A DNA stretch of 39,379 bases from Opitutia bacterium (GTDB taxonomy: Bacteria > Verrucomicrobiota > Verrucomicrobiia > Opitutales > Opitutaceae): contig JACPIS010000044.1 of assembly GCA_016187925.1 (NCBI GenBank), positions 1-39,379 on the forward strand, written 5' to 3'. Of this stretch, positions 17,893-26,362 are shown piece after piece. Both the position numbers and the translations under genes were made by a program. The first letter of the stretch is position 1. The number at the start of each line of letters is the position of its first letter. The notes beneath the pieces are model-generated. The model worked only from the letters and a program-made list of their open reading frames with translations. It was not told the DNA's origin and made no database searches.

Positions 17893-18004
17893 GGCCGTCG
17901 GCCTGCGCACACCCGCGCGCCGGTTTCGCTCCGTCCTGTCCTCACGCGCCGCTGTGCGCCCGACAGGATTCCCAGCCCTCATTCCGCCTTCGATTCATTC
18001 CGCC
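17892..18004 (+). promoter_or_regulatory. Structured intergenic leader, module 1
   Basis: A short hairpin AGGCC-gtc-GGCCT (17892-17904) overlaps the stop codon, followed by about 100 bp containing GCGCCGCTGTGCGC and a GGATTCCC segment before the next ATG. The matching region after the paralogous gene (26245-26362) preserves the stop-codon hairpin, a GCGC-N-GCGC hairpin and a GATTCCC segment. Neither copy has a terminating T-run. A role in mRNA stability or expression ratio is inferred. Confidence 0.45.
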
Positions 18005-18346
18005 ATGAAACATCTTCTTTCCCTGTACCTCGCTCTCCTGTTTTCCGTCAGCGCACCGCTGGCGTTCGCCGCGCACGATCACTCCCACGCCGATCAGCCC
18101 GCCGCCCCCGACGCGGCCTGGCTCGCCAAGGCCAAGGTCGACTATCCGCTCAAGACCTGTGTCGTCTCTGGCGAGGAAATCGGCGGGAGCATGGGCGAGG
18201 GCATCGACTACGTCTACCATCAGAAGGGCAAGCCCGACCGGCTCGTCCGTTTCTGCTGCAAGGATTGCCGCAAGGACTTCGACCGGGAGCCCGCCCAGTA
18301 CCTCAAGCTCATCGACGAGGCCGTCGCCCGGGCGAAGAAAAACTGA
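18005..18346 (+). CDS. Exported YHS/TRASH-like heavy-metal-binding protein
   Basis: 113-aa periplasmic protein. Signal peptide MKHLLSLYLALLFSVSAPLA, then a His-rich stretch (HDHSHADQ). The core has C52 in KTCVVSGEEIGG, then FCCKDCRKDFDREPAQYL with C84, C85 and C88; this is the YHS/TRASH-type layout in which one Cys from the first strand and a C-x2-C hairpin bind metal. Proteins of this kind often accompany Cus-type efflux systems as periplasmic metal carriers. It lies between the small Cys-rich protein and the efflux lipoprotein, with 3 nt to the next gene, so it is in one operon. Copper or silver binding is inferred. Confidence 0.82.
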   Translation: MKHLLSLYLALLFSVSAPLAFAAHDHSHADQPAAPDAAWLAKAKVDYPLKTCVVSGEEIGGSMGEGIDYVYHQKGKPDRLVRFCCKDCRKDFDREPAQYLKLIDEAVARAKKN

Positions 18347-18349
18347 CCC

Positions 18350-19720
18350 ATGCACACCCGACGACATGCCTGCATCGCGGCGGCCGTCTTCACGGTTGCA
18401 GGCGCCACGTTCCTGGCCGGTTGCACCACCCCGCCGCTCGCGGCGGAAAAATCCGCCCGGGCGGATGTGCGTGCGACCGGCGCCGCCTTGCTGGCCCGGC
18501 AAGGCCGGCCGGCTTTGCCGGTGTTGGGCGCCGACTCGCCGCCCGACGAGTTCGTGCGCTATGCCGTGCTCAACCACCCCGCGGTCGCCGCTGCGTATTA
18601 CGACTGGCGCGCGGGCGTCGAGGCCATCGCGCCCACCCGGGCCCTGCCGGAACCGGCGCTCACCTTCGAAGCCGACATCGTGGACACGCTGATGACGTTC
18701 ATGCCGGGCCTGATGTTCGACTTCATGGGCGCCGGCAAGCGCGCCGCGATGGGCCGCGAGGCCACCGCCGCCGCGGATGTCACACGCCGTGGTTACATCT
18801 CCGTGGTCCTGAACACCGCCGCCGCCGCGCGGAAGGCCTGGATCGAGCTCGCGTTCATTGACGAGGCCGCCGGGTTGCGTGAGTTGTCGCTGGGGGCGCT
18901 CGAGCGGTCGCTCGCACTCGCCAATGCCGATTACACGACCGGGAAAGGCATGGGGACGCTGACCGACCAGGTCCGCTTCGCCAATGAAGCCGCCAAGGTG
19001 CGCAGCGATCTCACGACGCTCGCCGACCGCCGGACGGCCGCCCGCGCCCGCTTCAAATCCGCGCTGGGATTGGCGCCCGCCGATCCCGATCCCGCCTGGC
19101 CGAAGGCCGTGCTCGCTCCGACCGCCCTGCCCAGCGAGGACGAACTCTGGCGCCGCGCCACTGCGGCCAATGCCGAACTCGGCCGCATGCGCGCCATGGT
19201 CGAGATGGCGGTCGCCGGCGTCGAGGTGGCGCGCAGGACCGGCCGGCCTGATTTCACCCTCGGAATGATGGCCGATCTCAAAGCCGATCCACTCATGCTC
19301 CGGCCTACGGCCACCCTCAAACTGCCCATCTGGCGCGAAAAGATCGCCGCCACCATCGCCGCCGCGGAGGCCCGGCGCGACGCCAGCGTGGCGCGCGTCT
19401 CAGCCGAACAGCTCAACCTCGCCGCCGAACTCGCGCAGATGCTCTACATGGTGCGTGAGGCCGATCGCATGATCGCCTACATCGACGGCACCGCCCTGCC
19501 GAATTTCGACCGCATGATCGCGACGGCTGAGGCCGGTTATCAAGCCGGCATGGCGGGCCCCGGCATGATTCCCGAAACGCAGCTCATGGCCCTCGGCATG
19601 CGCCTGGAACGCGCCGCCGCCCTGCGTGAACGCGAGACCGCCGTCACGGAACTGCTGCTGCTGACCGCCAACGTCGCCCCCGTCGGCTCGCCTCTTCCCA
19701 TAGCCACGCCCTCCTCCTGA
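18350..19720 (+). CDS. Outer-membrane efflux lipoprotein (TolC/CusC-type)
   Basis: 456-aa TolC-superfamily outer-membrane factor that would form the outer channel for the CusBA pump. The N-terminal lipobox FLAGC predicts lipidation after about 25 residues. The two repeats of the OEP domain are visible from long Ala/Arg/Glu-rich helices (YAVLNHPAVAAAYYDWRAG; LSLGALERSLALANADYTTG; AATIAAAEARRDASVARVSA; ETAVTELLLLTANV). PEPALTFEAD and the second-repeat RPDFTLGMMADLKAD are typical of metal-efflux OMFs. It is the only outer-membrane factor in the window, yet two CusBA sets are present, so it probably serves both. It starts 3 nt after the YHS-like gene and ends 13 nt before cusB1. Confidence 0.86.
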   Translation: MHTRRHACIAAAVFTVAGATFLAGCTTPPLAAEKSARADVRATGAALLARQGRPALPVLGADSPPDEFVRYAVLNHPAVAAAYYDWRAGVEAIAPTRALPEPALTFEADIVDTLMTFMPGLMFDFMGAGKRAAMGREATAAADVTRRGYISVVLNTAAAARKAWIELAFIDEAAGLRELSLGALERSLALANADYTTGKGMGTLTDQVRFANEAAKVRSDLTTLADRRTAARARFKSALGLAPADPDPAWPKAVLAPTALPSEDELWRRATAANAELGRMRAMVEMAVAGVEVARRTGRPDFTLGMMADLKADPLMLRPTATLKLPIWREKIAATIAAAEARRDASVARVSAEQLNLAAELAQMLYMVREADRMIAYIDGTALPNFDRMIATAEAGYQAGMAGPGMIPETQLMALGMRLERAAALRERETAVTELLLLTANVAPVGSPLPIATPSS

Positions 19721-19733
19721 ATTTTTTCGTCCC

Positions 19734-21779
19734 ATGAACTCCTCCCTGCGTTTCCTCGCCCTCGCTTTCGTCGCTCTGATTTTTGCCCTCGGTCTCGCCG
19801 CCGCCGAGCAGCTCTACACCTGCGGCATGCACCCGCAGATACTCAAGAAGGAACCGGGCAACTGCCCGATCTGCGGCATGGCCCTCACGCCGGTTCGCAA
19901 CAACAGCGTCACTCCGTCCGCGGCGGGTGAGCGCAAGATCCGGTACTACAAATCCTCCATGAATCCCGGCGAAGTCAGCGACCAGCCTGGCAAGGACTCG
20001 ATGGGCATGGACCTGGTCCCGGTCTACGAAGGCGGTGACACCTCCGCGCAGACCATCCGAATCGACGCCGCCACGGTCCAGCGCATGAACCTCAAGACCA
20101 GTCTCGTCACCCGCGGGCCCGTGCTCCGCGAGCTCCGCACCGTCGGCTCCGTCTCCTACAACGAGGCGGGCCTCCGTGACATCACGCTGAAATACGAGGG
20201 CTGGATCGAGAAGCTTTTCGTCAACACCACCTGGACCGCGGTGAAGGCCGGCGATCCGCTGTTCGAAATCTACTCGCCTGATCTCTATAATGCCGGACTC
20301 AACTACCTCGTCGCCCTCCGCACCGAGGGCGCGTCCGGCGGGCCGCTCACCCGCGCCTCACTCGCCCGGCTGCAGCTTTTCGACCTGCCGGCCGATTACC
20401 TCGCGGAACTCGCCCGCGCAGGCGAGGCGCCCCGCACCTATGTTTATCGCGCCCCGGCGGACGGCATGGTCATCGAAAAGATGGCCGTCGCCGGCCAGAT
20501 GATGAAGCCCGGCGAACGCATCTACCGCCTGGCGGATCTTTCGTCCGTCTGGGTGCTCGCGCAAATCTACGAGCAAGACCTGGCCTTTGTCCGCGCCGGA
20601 CAGGACGCCACCGTCCGCGTGACCTACGGCCCCGAGCGGCTGCTCGAGGGTCGCGTCGAGACGCTCCTGCCGCAGGTCGAGGAGCAGACGCGCACCGCCA
20701 CCGCGCGCATCGTGCTGCCGAATCCCGACGCCAGCCTGCGGCCCGGCATGTTCGTCGACGTGCGGTTCGTGGCCAAGCTGGCGGACGACGCCGTGCTCGT
20801 GCCCGACCTGGCCGTGCTGCGCAGCGGCGAGCACAACACGGTGTTCATCGCCCGCGACAACGGCACGTTCGAGCCGCGCGAGGTCAGGCTCGGTGTCCGC
20901 TCGCAGGGCAATTTCTACGAGGTGCTCTCCGGTCTCGCCGCCGGCGAGCGGGTGGTCGTCTCGGGCCAGTTCATGCTCGATTCCGAGAGCCAGTTGCGCG
21001 ACGCGATTCAAAAGATGCTCAACGCCGCCGGTCAGACTCCGGCCAGCCGGGCGACACCCCCGCCTGCTCGGCAAAGGGAAGAGGACGGGCCAGAGCCGCA
21101 CCCGACCGCCGACGCCGCCGCCACGATGGTCGGCATGGATGACGCCTCCGCACTGCCGGAGTCCGCGATGATTCGGCTGCGGGAACTGGCCGAAACCACC
21201 ATCGACGGAGCCACCGCGCTGGCGGCGGACGACTTTGCCCAATATCAGAAAGTTCTTCCGACCATGCGGCAGGCGCTGGCGAACTATCTCGGCAGCTACG
21301 AGCACGCCACCCATGGCCCGCTCGGGAAATTCAAGGACGCCCTGCCCGACCGCCCCGACCTCAAGGCGGCGCGGCGCGACTTCGCCTATTTCAGCACCGC
21401 AATCGCCGACCTCGCCCGGGAAAACCACCTTCACCACACGGGAGGCTTGCACATCTTCCAATGCCCCATGGCGCCCGGCATCGGCACCGGCCGGTGGCTG
21501 CAGCGCTCCGGTGAAATAAAAAATCCCTTCTACGGCGCCGCCATGCCCGGGTGTGGCGATGAGCTCGATGCTGCGGGATCGGCCGGCTCCATTCCCGGCG
21601 GAATGGCGACACTGCCGCCCGGCCATCCCTCCATCACCGGCTTGTCCATCGCAACCTACCTGCGCTCCCTGCCCGGCTCCAAGGCCACGGGCGCCGCAGC
21701 CGGCGGCACCTGCGGCAGTTGCGGCATGAGCGAGGCCGCCATGGCGGCGGGCGAGCCGTGCGCCACCGGCACCCCGTAA
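19734..21779 (+). CDS. cusB: CusB-type periplasmic adaptor with metal-binding domains at both ends
   Basis: 681-aa membrane-fusion protein of an HME-RND copper/silver pump. Order: signal peptide (1-24); heavy-metal-binding domain YTCGMHPQILKKEPGNCPIC with C30, C44 and C47; a second Met-rich, Cys-free domain (KSSMNPGEVSDQPGKDSMGM) like that of CusB; then the barrel-sandwich, hairpin and beta-barrel adaptor core (GWIEKLFVNTTWTAVKAGD; GMVIEKMAVAGQMMKPGERI; VLPNPDASLRPGMFVDV). After a low-complexity linker follows a DUF3347-type domain (ADDFAQYQKVLPTMRQALAN to QCPMAPGIGTGRWLQRSGEI and MPGCGDEL). A final tail holds CGSCGM and one more Cys. Standard CusB is about 400 aa, so the C-terminal 250 residues are extra metal-binding modules. 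It is followed by the broken cusA1. Confidence 0.9.
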   Translation: MNSSLRFLALAFVALIFALGLAAAEQLYTCGMHPQILKKEPGNCPICGMALTPVRNNSVTPSAAGERKIRYYKSSMNPGEVSDQPGKDSMGMDLVPVYEGGDTSAQTIRIDAATVQRMNLKTSLVTRGPVLRELRTVGSVSYNEAGLRDITLKYEGWIEKLFVNTTWTAVKAGDPLFEIYSPDLYNAGLNYLVALRTEGASGGPLTRASLARLQLFDLPADYLAELARAGEAPRTYVYRAPADGMVIEKMAVAGQMMKPGERIYRLADLSSVWVLAQIYEQDLAFVRAGQDATVRVTYGPERLLEGRVETLLPQVEEQTRTATARIVLPNPDASLRPGMFVDVRFVAKLADDAVLVPDLAVLRSGEHNTVFIARDNGTFEPREVRLGVRSQGNFYEVLSGLAAGERVVVSGQFMLDSESQLRDAIQKMLNAAGQTPASRATPPPARQREEDGPEPHPTADAAATMVGMDDASALPESAMIRLRELAETTIDGATALAADDFAQYQKVLPTMRQALANYLGSYEHATHGPLGKFKDALPDRPDLKAARRDFAYFSTAIADLARENHLHHTGGLHIFQCPMAPGIGTGRWLQRSGEIKNPFYGAAMPGCGDELDAAGSAGSIPGGMATLPPGHPSITGLSIATYLRSLPGSKATGAAAGGTCGSCGMSEAAMAAGEPCATGTP

Positions 21780-21809
21780 ACCGACCACGAATTTCAATCC
21801 TTCCTCCGC

Positions 21810-24800
21810 ATGCTCACGCGCCTCATCGATTTCTCGCTGAAGAACAAGTTCCTCGTCCTCGCCGCGACCGCGGCGCTGGTGCTGGGCGGCGTCTATGCGC
21901 TGAAGAAAATCCCGCTCGACGCGATCCCCGACCTGTCCGACACGCAGGTCATCGTCTACACCGAGTGGCCGGGCCAGGCGCCGCAGATCGTGCAGGACCA
22001 GGTCACCTACCCCATCACCACGAAGATGCTCTCCGTGCCCGCGGCCAAAGTCGTGCGCGGCTACTCGTTCTACGGCTTCTCCTTCGTCTATGTCATTTTT
22101 GAGGACGGCACCGATCCCTACTGGGCACGCAGCCGGGTGCTCGAATACCTGAACGGCCTCCAAGGCAGCCTGCCGGCCAATGTCGCCCCGCGCCTCGGCC
22201 CGGATGCCACCGGCGTAGGCTGGGCGTTCATGTATTCGCTCAACTCCAAGAAACACGACCTCGCCGAACTGCGCTCCATGCAGGACTGGTTCCTGCGCTA
22301 CCAGCTCTCCAGCGTCGAAGGCGTGGCCGAGGTGGCGTCGGTCGGCGGACACGTGAAGCAATACCAGATCACCGTCGATCCGCACCGCCTGCACGCCTAC
22401 AATCTCTCGATCAGCGATGTCGCCATGGCCGTGCAAAAGAGCAACGGCGAGGTCGGCGGCCGCTCGGTCGAGATGGGCGAGAAGGAATTCATCCTGCGCG
22501 TCCGCGGCTACGCGCAGAGCGTGGGGGATTTCCGGAAAATCGCCGTCGGTCGCGGCCCGGGCGGCACGCCCATCCAGCTGGGCGAGGTGGCCAACGTCCA
22601 AGTCGGCCCCGACATGCGCCGCGGCATCGCCGAGCTCAATGGCGAGGGCGAGACCGTCGGCGGCATCGTCGTGGTGCGCTACGGCGTCGACACCCGTCAG
22701 GTCATCCAAGGCGTGAAAGCGCGGCTCGACCAGGCGATGAAAAGCCTGCCGGAGGGCGTGGAATACACCATCGTCTACGACCGCACGGCCCTGATCGATC
22801 GCGCCGTCGAAACGCTCCAGGCCAAGCTCATCGAGGAGAGCATCGTGGTGGCGCTCATCTGCCTGCTGTTCCTGATGCATTTCCGCAGCGCCCTGGTGGC
22901 GATCATCATCCTGCCGGTCGCGGTGCTGGCATCGTTCATCATCATGAACACGCAGGGCCTCAGCTCGAATATCATGTCGCTCGGCGGCATCGCCATCGCC
23001 ATCGGCGCGATGGTGGACGCCGTGATCATCATGATCGAAAACGCCCACAAGCACATGGAGCAGGACGGTGGAAAGAAGCCCCACTGGGACATCATCCGCG
23101 ACGCTTCTATCGAGGTCGGCCCCACGCTCTTCTACTCCCTGCTGGTCATCACGGTGTCATTCCTGCCCGTGTTCACGTTGCAGGCGCAGGAAGGCCGGAT
23201 GTTCAAGCCGCTCGCCTTCACCAAGACCTACTCGATGGCCGCCGCCGCCCTGCTCTCGGTCACGCTCGCGCCGGTCCTCATGGGTTTCTTCATCCGGGGC
23301 AAGATTCCCGCCGAGGGGAAAAATCCGGTGAACCGCTTTCTCATCTGGCTCTATCACCCGATGATCGACCTCGTCATCCGGTTCCGCTGGGCCGTGATCA
23401 TCGGCGCGGCGGCGATCATCGCCTGGGTGTTCTTCCCCTGGAACGCCCTCGTGGTCGCGCCGCTGCCCGGGGGCGGCGTGAAAAATTTCGCCGCGAAACT
23501 CGGCCGTGTCTTCCCCTACCAGAATCTCGGCTCCGAGTTCATGCCGCCGCTTTACGAGGGCGACCTGCTCTACATGCCGACGACCTTTCCCGGCATTTCC
23601 CCCACCAAGGCGCGCGAGGTGCTCCAGCAGACCGACCAGATGATCCGCACCTTCCCCGAGGTCCATCACGTCTTCGGCAAGATGGGGCGCGCCGAATCCG
23701 CCACTGATCCCGCGCCGATGGACATGATCGAGACCACCATCATGCTCAAGCCCGAGGAGGAATGGCCGGCCGCCGACATTAAGGACCTGGAGGGCAAAGT
23801 CGTCGCCCACCGCCGCCGCACGCTTGACGAACTGGTCGCGGCCATGAACTCCGCTGTGCAGATCCCCGGCCTGACTAACGCCTGGACGATGCCGATCAAG
23901 ACCCGCATCGACATGCTCGCTACCGGCATCAAGACGCCCGTCGGCATCAAGGTCGCCGGACCCAACCTCGCCGAGCTGGAGCGCATCGCCGGCCAGATCG
24001 AAGCACTCGTCCACCGCGTGCCCGGCACCGGCAGCGTCTTCGCCGAGCGCGTCATGGGCGGCAACTACGTCGAGTTCGACATCGATCGCGACGCCATCGC
24101 CCGCTATGGCCTGACCGTCGGCGAGGTGCAGGAAGTCCTGCAGGTCGCACTTGGCGGCATGCCGCTCACCACTACCGTCGAGGGCCTCGAACGCTACGGC
24201 GTCATTCTCCGCTACGACCGCGACTACCGCGAAAACCTCGAGGCGTTGCGCGACATCGTCATTCCCGTGAAGTCCGCCGGCACTTCCTCCACGATGAGTG
24301 GCACCGCTACCGGCCAGATGGCGCAGGTGCCGCTCAGCCAGCTCGCCAAGGTCCGCGTGGTCGCCGCGCCCATGGGCGTGAAGAGCGAGGGAGCCGTGCC
24401 CAACGCCTGGATTTACGTCGACGTGCAGGGCTCGGACATCGGCGGTTATGTGCAGCGCGCCCAGCAGACCGTCAATGACGCCCTGCGCGGCTCACGCTGC
24501 TCATCATCATCTTCATCATCTACCTCAACACGAAGTCCTGGATCAAGACCGCCATCGTGCTCCTCGCCGTGCCATTCTCCCTCGTCGGCGCGTTCTGGAT
24601 GCTCCACTTCTTCGGCTACAACCTGAGCGTGGCCGTCTGGGTCGGCATCATCGCGCTCGCCGGTCTCGATGCCGAGACCGGTGTCGTCATGCTCCTTTAC
24701 CTCGACCTGGCCTATGACGACTGGAAAAAAAACGGCCGGCTCAATACCACCACCGACCTTCGCAACGCCATCTATCACGGCGCGGTGAAGCGTGTCCGCC

Positions 24801-25051
24801 CGAAGGCCATGACTGCCGCCGTCATCATCGCCGGCCTCATGCCCATCCTCTGGAGCCACGGCGCCGGGGCCGATGTGATGAAACGCATCGCCACGCCCAT
24901 GATCGGCGGCGTGGTCACTTCCACGCTGATGGAACTGCTCGTTTATCCCGCCATCTTCTACGTGTGGCGGCGTCGCGGCCTGCCGCCGCTTGAGCCGCTC
25001 CCCGGGCCCAGCGCCGGCTCTGCCGGACCACTGCCACAACCCCCTCTATGA
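21810..25051 (+). pseudogene. cusA: cusA1: HME-RND copper/silver efflux pump disrupted by an internal deletion with frameshift
   Basis: The inner-membrane proton-driven pump of module 1, broken near position 24490. Frame 1 (21810 to about 24490) encodes a normal CusA as far as GSDIGGYVQRAQQTVNDAL. The rest, starting LTLLIIIFIIYLNTKSWIKT, continues in a different frame to 25051. Compared with the intact CusA2, about 28 residues covering the end of the second periplasmic region (the SGQYE segment) and the start of the following membrane helix are missing. The frame change fits a lost length of 3n+1 nt, near 85 bp. Frame 1 alone ends at 24626 in an out-of-frame Ser/Arg tail. Otherwise the protein looks functional: the HME4-type GAMVDAVIIMIEN motif and Met residues 589, 639 and 702, which align with the Met triad of E. 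coli CusA. Real mutation or assembly error cannot be told from sequence alone. Confidence 0.85.
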
Positions 25052-25269
25052 GCGACGCCACTGAGACATGCATCGTGTGCGACAAGGTGACGACGGAAGA
25101 CCATGCCGCCGCCCATCGCTACTTCGACGGCCGCCGATTCACGCTCTGCTGCCCCATCTGTCTGCGTATCTTCGAGCAGGCGCCGGACCGTTTCGCCCGC
25201 GGCGACCGGCCTCAAACTCTGATCCAGCAATTGATCGACGAGATCAAATGGAGAGATCCGTCTTCCTAA
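25048..25269 (+). CDS. Small YHS/TRASH-like cysteine-motif protein
   Basis: 73-aa cytoplasmic protein without signal peptide. Two cysteine pairs, C8/C11 (CIVCDKV) and C34/C35/C38 (CCPICLRIFEQAPDRF), frame a strand RYFDGRRFTL, the layout of a YHS/TRASH metal-binding finger. It overlaps the end of cusA1 by an ATGA, showing that it was co-translated with the pump. A role as cytoplasmic metal chaperone or sensor for the pump is inferred; no catalytic residues are evident. Confidence 0.75.
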   Translation: MSDATETCIVCDKVTTEDHAAAHRYFDGRRFTLCCPICLRIFEQAPDRFARGDRPQTLIQQLIDEIKWRDPSS

Positions 25270-25326
25270 CCCAACGCACCTCCGCGCGCCTCGGCGCGCT
25301 CAATGCAAAACCAACCCGGAATCCAC

Positions 25327-25701
25327 ATGAAAACTTCCCTCACCCTCCTCACGGCATTCGCCCTCGGCGTCGCCGCGCCGGTTTTCGCCGGCCCCCCGTG
25401 CAATTACTATGAGACCATCCGTCGCGAAGCCCAAGCCCGGGCCCTTCAGACTGGAACGAAGGTGCTCTACGTCTGCACTCAGTGCAAATCCGTCAGCGAG
25501 CACACCATCGAATCCGAAGCCCAGGCCATGGACCACTGCCGGGAAAACGCGACCGTCACCTGTCCTATCTGCAAGACCACGTATCGGGTGGTGCTCGTCG
25601 GTCCACCGAAGAATCCCACGCCCAAGCGCGAAATCAAATACGTCAACGACAAGGGCGAGGAATGCCTCTTTGTCGTCAAGGTCAGTGATAAAAAGGACTG
25701 A
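25327..25701 (+). CDS. Exported small protein with two CxxC motifs
   Basis: 124-aa protein of no recognised family. The ATG at 25327 begins a good signal peptide (MKTSLTLLTAFALGVAAPVF, cleavage near AGPP). The mature protein has C25, a knuckle YVCTQCKSV (C50/C53), C71 and a second knuckle TCPICKTTYRVVLVG (C79/C82), resembling a zinc-ribbon or rubredoxin-like metal site. The C-terminal part KREIKYVNDKGEECLFVVKV looks like beta strands. It is the last gene of module 1, 57 nt after the preceding gene, and is followed by a terminator. Periplasmic metal binding is inferred from the cysteines and context. Confidence 0.7.
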   Translation: MKTSLTLLTAFALGVAAPVFAGPPCNYYETIRREAQARALQTGTKVLYVCTQCKSVSEHTIESEAQAMDHCRENATVTCPICKTTYRVVLVGPPKNPTPKREIKYVNDKGEECLFVVKVSDKKD

Positions 25702-25788
25702 GCGATAGCCATCGCGCCCGAGACGGGCGCTCTCGCGGCAGCCCGGCACGGCAACACGCCAAACGCCTGGGCTGCCGGCCATTGCCGT

Positions 25789-25825
25789 AAATGCGCCGCA
25801 TCCCGCGATGCGGCGCATTTTGTTT
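25789..25825 (+). terminator. Strong intrinsic terminator between the two metal modules
   Basis: Perfect 13-bp stem AAATGCGCCGCAT/ATGCGGCGCATTT (25789-25801 and 25808-25820) with a 6-nt loop, followed by TGTTT. It separates module 1 from the promoter/operator of module 2, which starts immediately after. Confidence 0.88.
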
Positions 25826-25861
25826 GGCAATAAAATTTGCCAGCGACGCTCTAATTGTTAT
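25825..25861 (+). promoter_or_regulatory. Conserved promoter/operator of metal module 2
   Basis: Inverted repeat TGGCAA-TAAAAT-TTGCCA (25825-25842), then GTTAT at 25857-25861, with the same 15-nt distance from the TTGCC core as in module 1 (17474-17509) and 12 nt before the gene start. The arms are one base pair longer here. Sharing of the element implies co-regulation of both modules by one factor. Confidence 0.65.
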
Positions 25862-25873
25862 TCGTCCCCCCGC

Positions 25874-26245
25874 ATGAAACGCCTCGTCTGGCTCTTCCTC
25901 GCCGTCTTCTGCACCGCGCTCGCGCAAGTGCAGCCGGTGGATTTGCCGCTGCCGAAGGCGAATTCCGAGTGTTGCTGCTGCGAAGGCGACGGGGCGTGCG
26001 GCATGCCCGAGTGCGCCCTCCCTCCCGCGGCCGCCCAGACGCAGACCCCCGCGCTGGCGCGCGCCGGCATCGTATTGCGCCAGGTCGCCCGCCGCGATGC
26101 GGCCCGGCTCCCGCAGATCACGCCCAAGTTTTATTCGTTCGTCACGGAGCGGATCGTGGCCGCCACGATGCTTCCCGCGCCCGCCTCAGTGGCGCCTGCT
26201 GCGAGTCCACCCCTGTTCCGGGTGCACTGCAGCTTCCTGATCTAA
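25874..26245 (+). CDS. Small exported cysteine-rich protein, copy 2 (unknown family, probable metal binding)
   Basis: 123-aa paralog of the protein at 17524; most residues are identical. Signal peptide MKRLVWLFLAVFCTALAQ; cysteine cluster C33-C34-C35-C36, C42 and C47 (four consecutive cysteines here against three in copy 1); conserved ITPKFYSFVTE; C-terminal HCSFLI. It heads module 2, directly behind the conserved promoter/operator. Conservation is strongest in the signal peptide, cysteine cluster, TPKFYSFVTE and C-terminus, which marks these as the functional parts. No known domain is recognised; copper/silver binding in the periplasm is inferred. Confidence 0.8.
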   Translation: MKRLVWLFLAVFCTALAQVQPVDLPLPKANSECCCCEGDGACGMPECALPPAAAQTQTPALARAGIVLRQVARRDAARLPQITPKFYSFVTERIVAATMLPAPASVAPAASPPLFRVHCSFLI

Positions 26246-26362
26246 GGCCGCCGGCCTGAATGCGCCCGCGCGTTGCCGCGCGCCGCCTCCCGCTCTTGTC
26301 CCGCCGCGCAACTGCGCGCCCGGGTAAGATTCCCCGTCCACGCCCGTCTCCGTCTGATTCCC
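26245..26362 (+). promoter_or_regulatory. Structured intergenic leader, module 2
   Basis: Homologous to 17892-18004: stop-codon hairpin AGGCC-gcc-GGCCT (26245-26257), then GCGC-aact-GCGC, then GTAAGATTCCCC (26324-26335) and CTCCGTCT (26348-26355) before the cusB2 ATG. It lacks a T-run, so transcription probably continues into cusB2. Confidence 0.45.

Larger units (their letters stand above)
17474..18004 (+). repeat. Cassette copy 1 of a diverged duplication (promoter, small gene and leader)
   Basis: This interval and 25826-26362 line up over their whole length (531 and 537 bp): the same inverted repeat, the same -10-like element, paralogous genes, a hairpin over the stop codon, and a similar GC-rich leader. 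Each copy sits at the head of a metal-efflux module. The copies have diverged at synonymous and some amino-acid positions, so the duplication is not recent. Confidence 0.75.

Noticed and set aside
20358-23084. A 908-codon open frame on the minus strand opposite cusB1/cusA1
   Set aside because: Same cause: codon-structure shadow with composition unlike real proteins, and it spans two genes and their intergenic region.
24500-24525. CAT/ATC-rich run near the cusA1 frameshift as a simple-sequence phase-variation tract
   Set aside because: The run codes for the hydrophobic LIIIFII helix expected there; trinucleotide slippage would not shift the frame, and about 28 residues are missing next to it.
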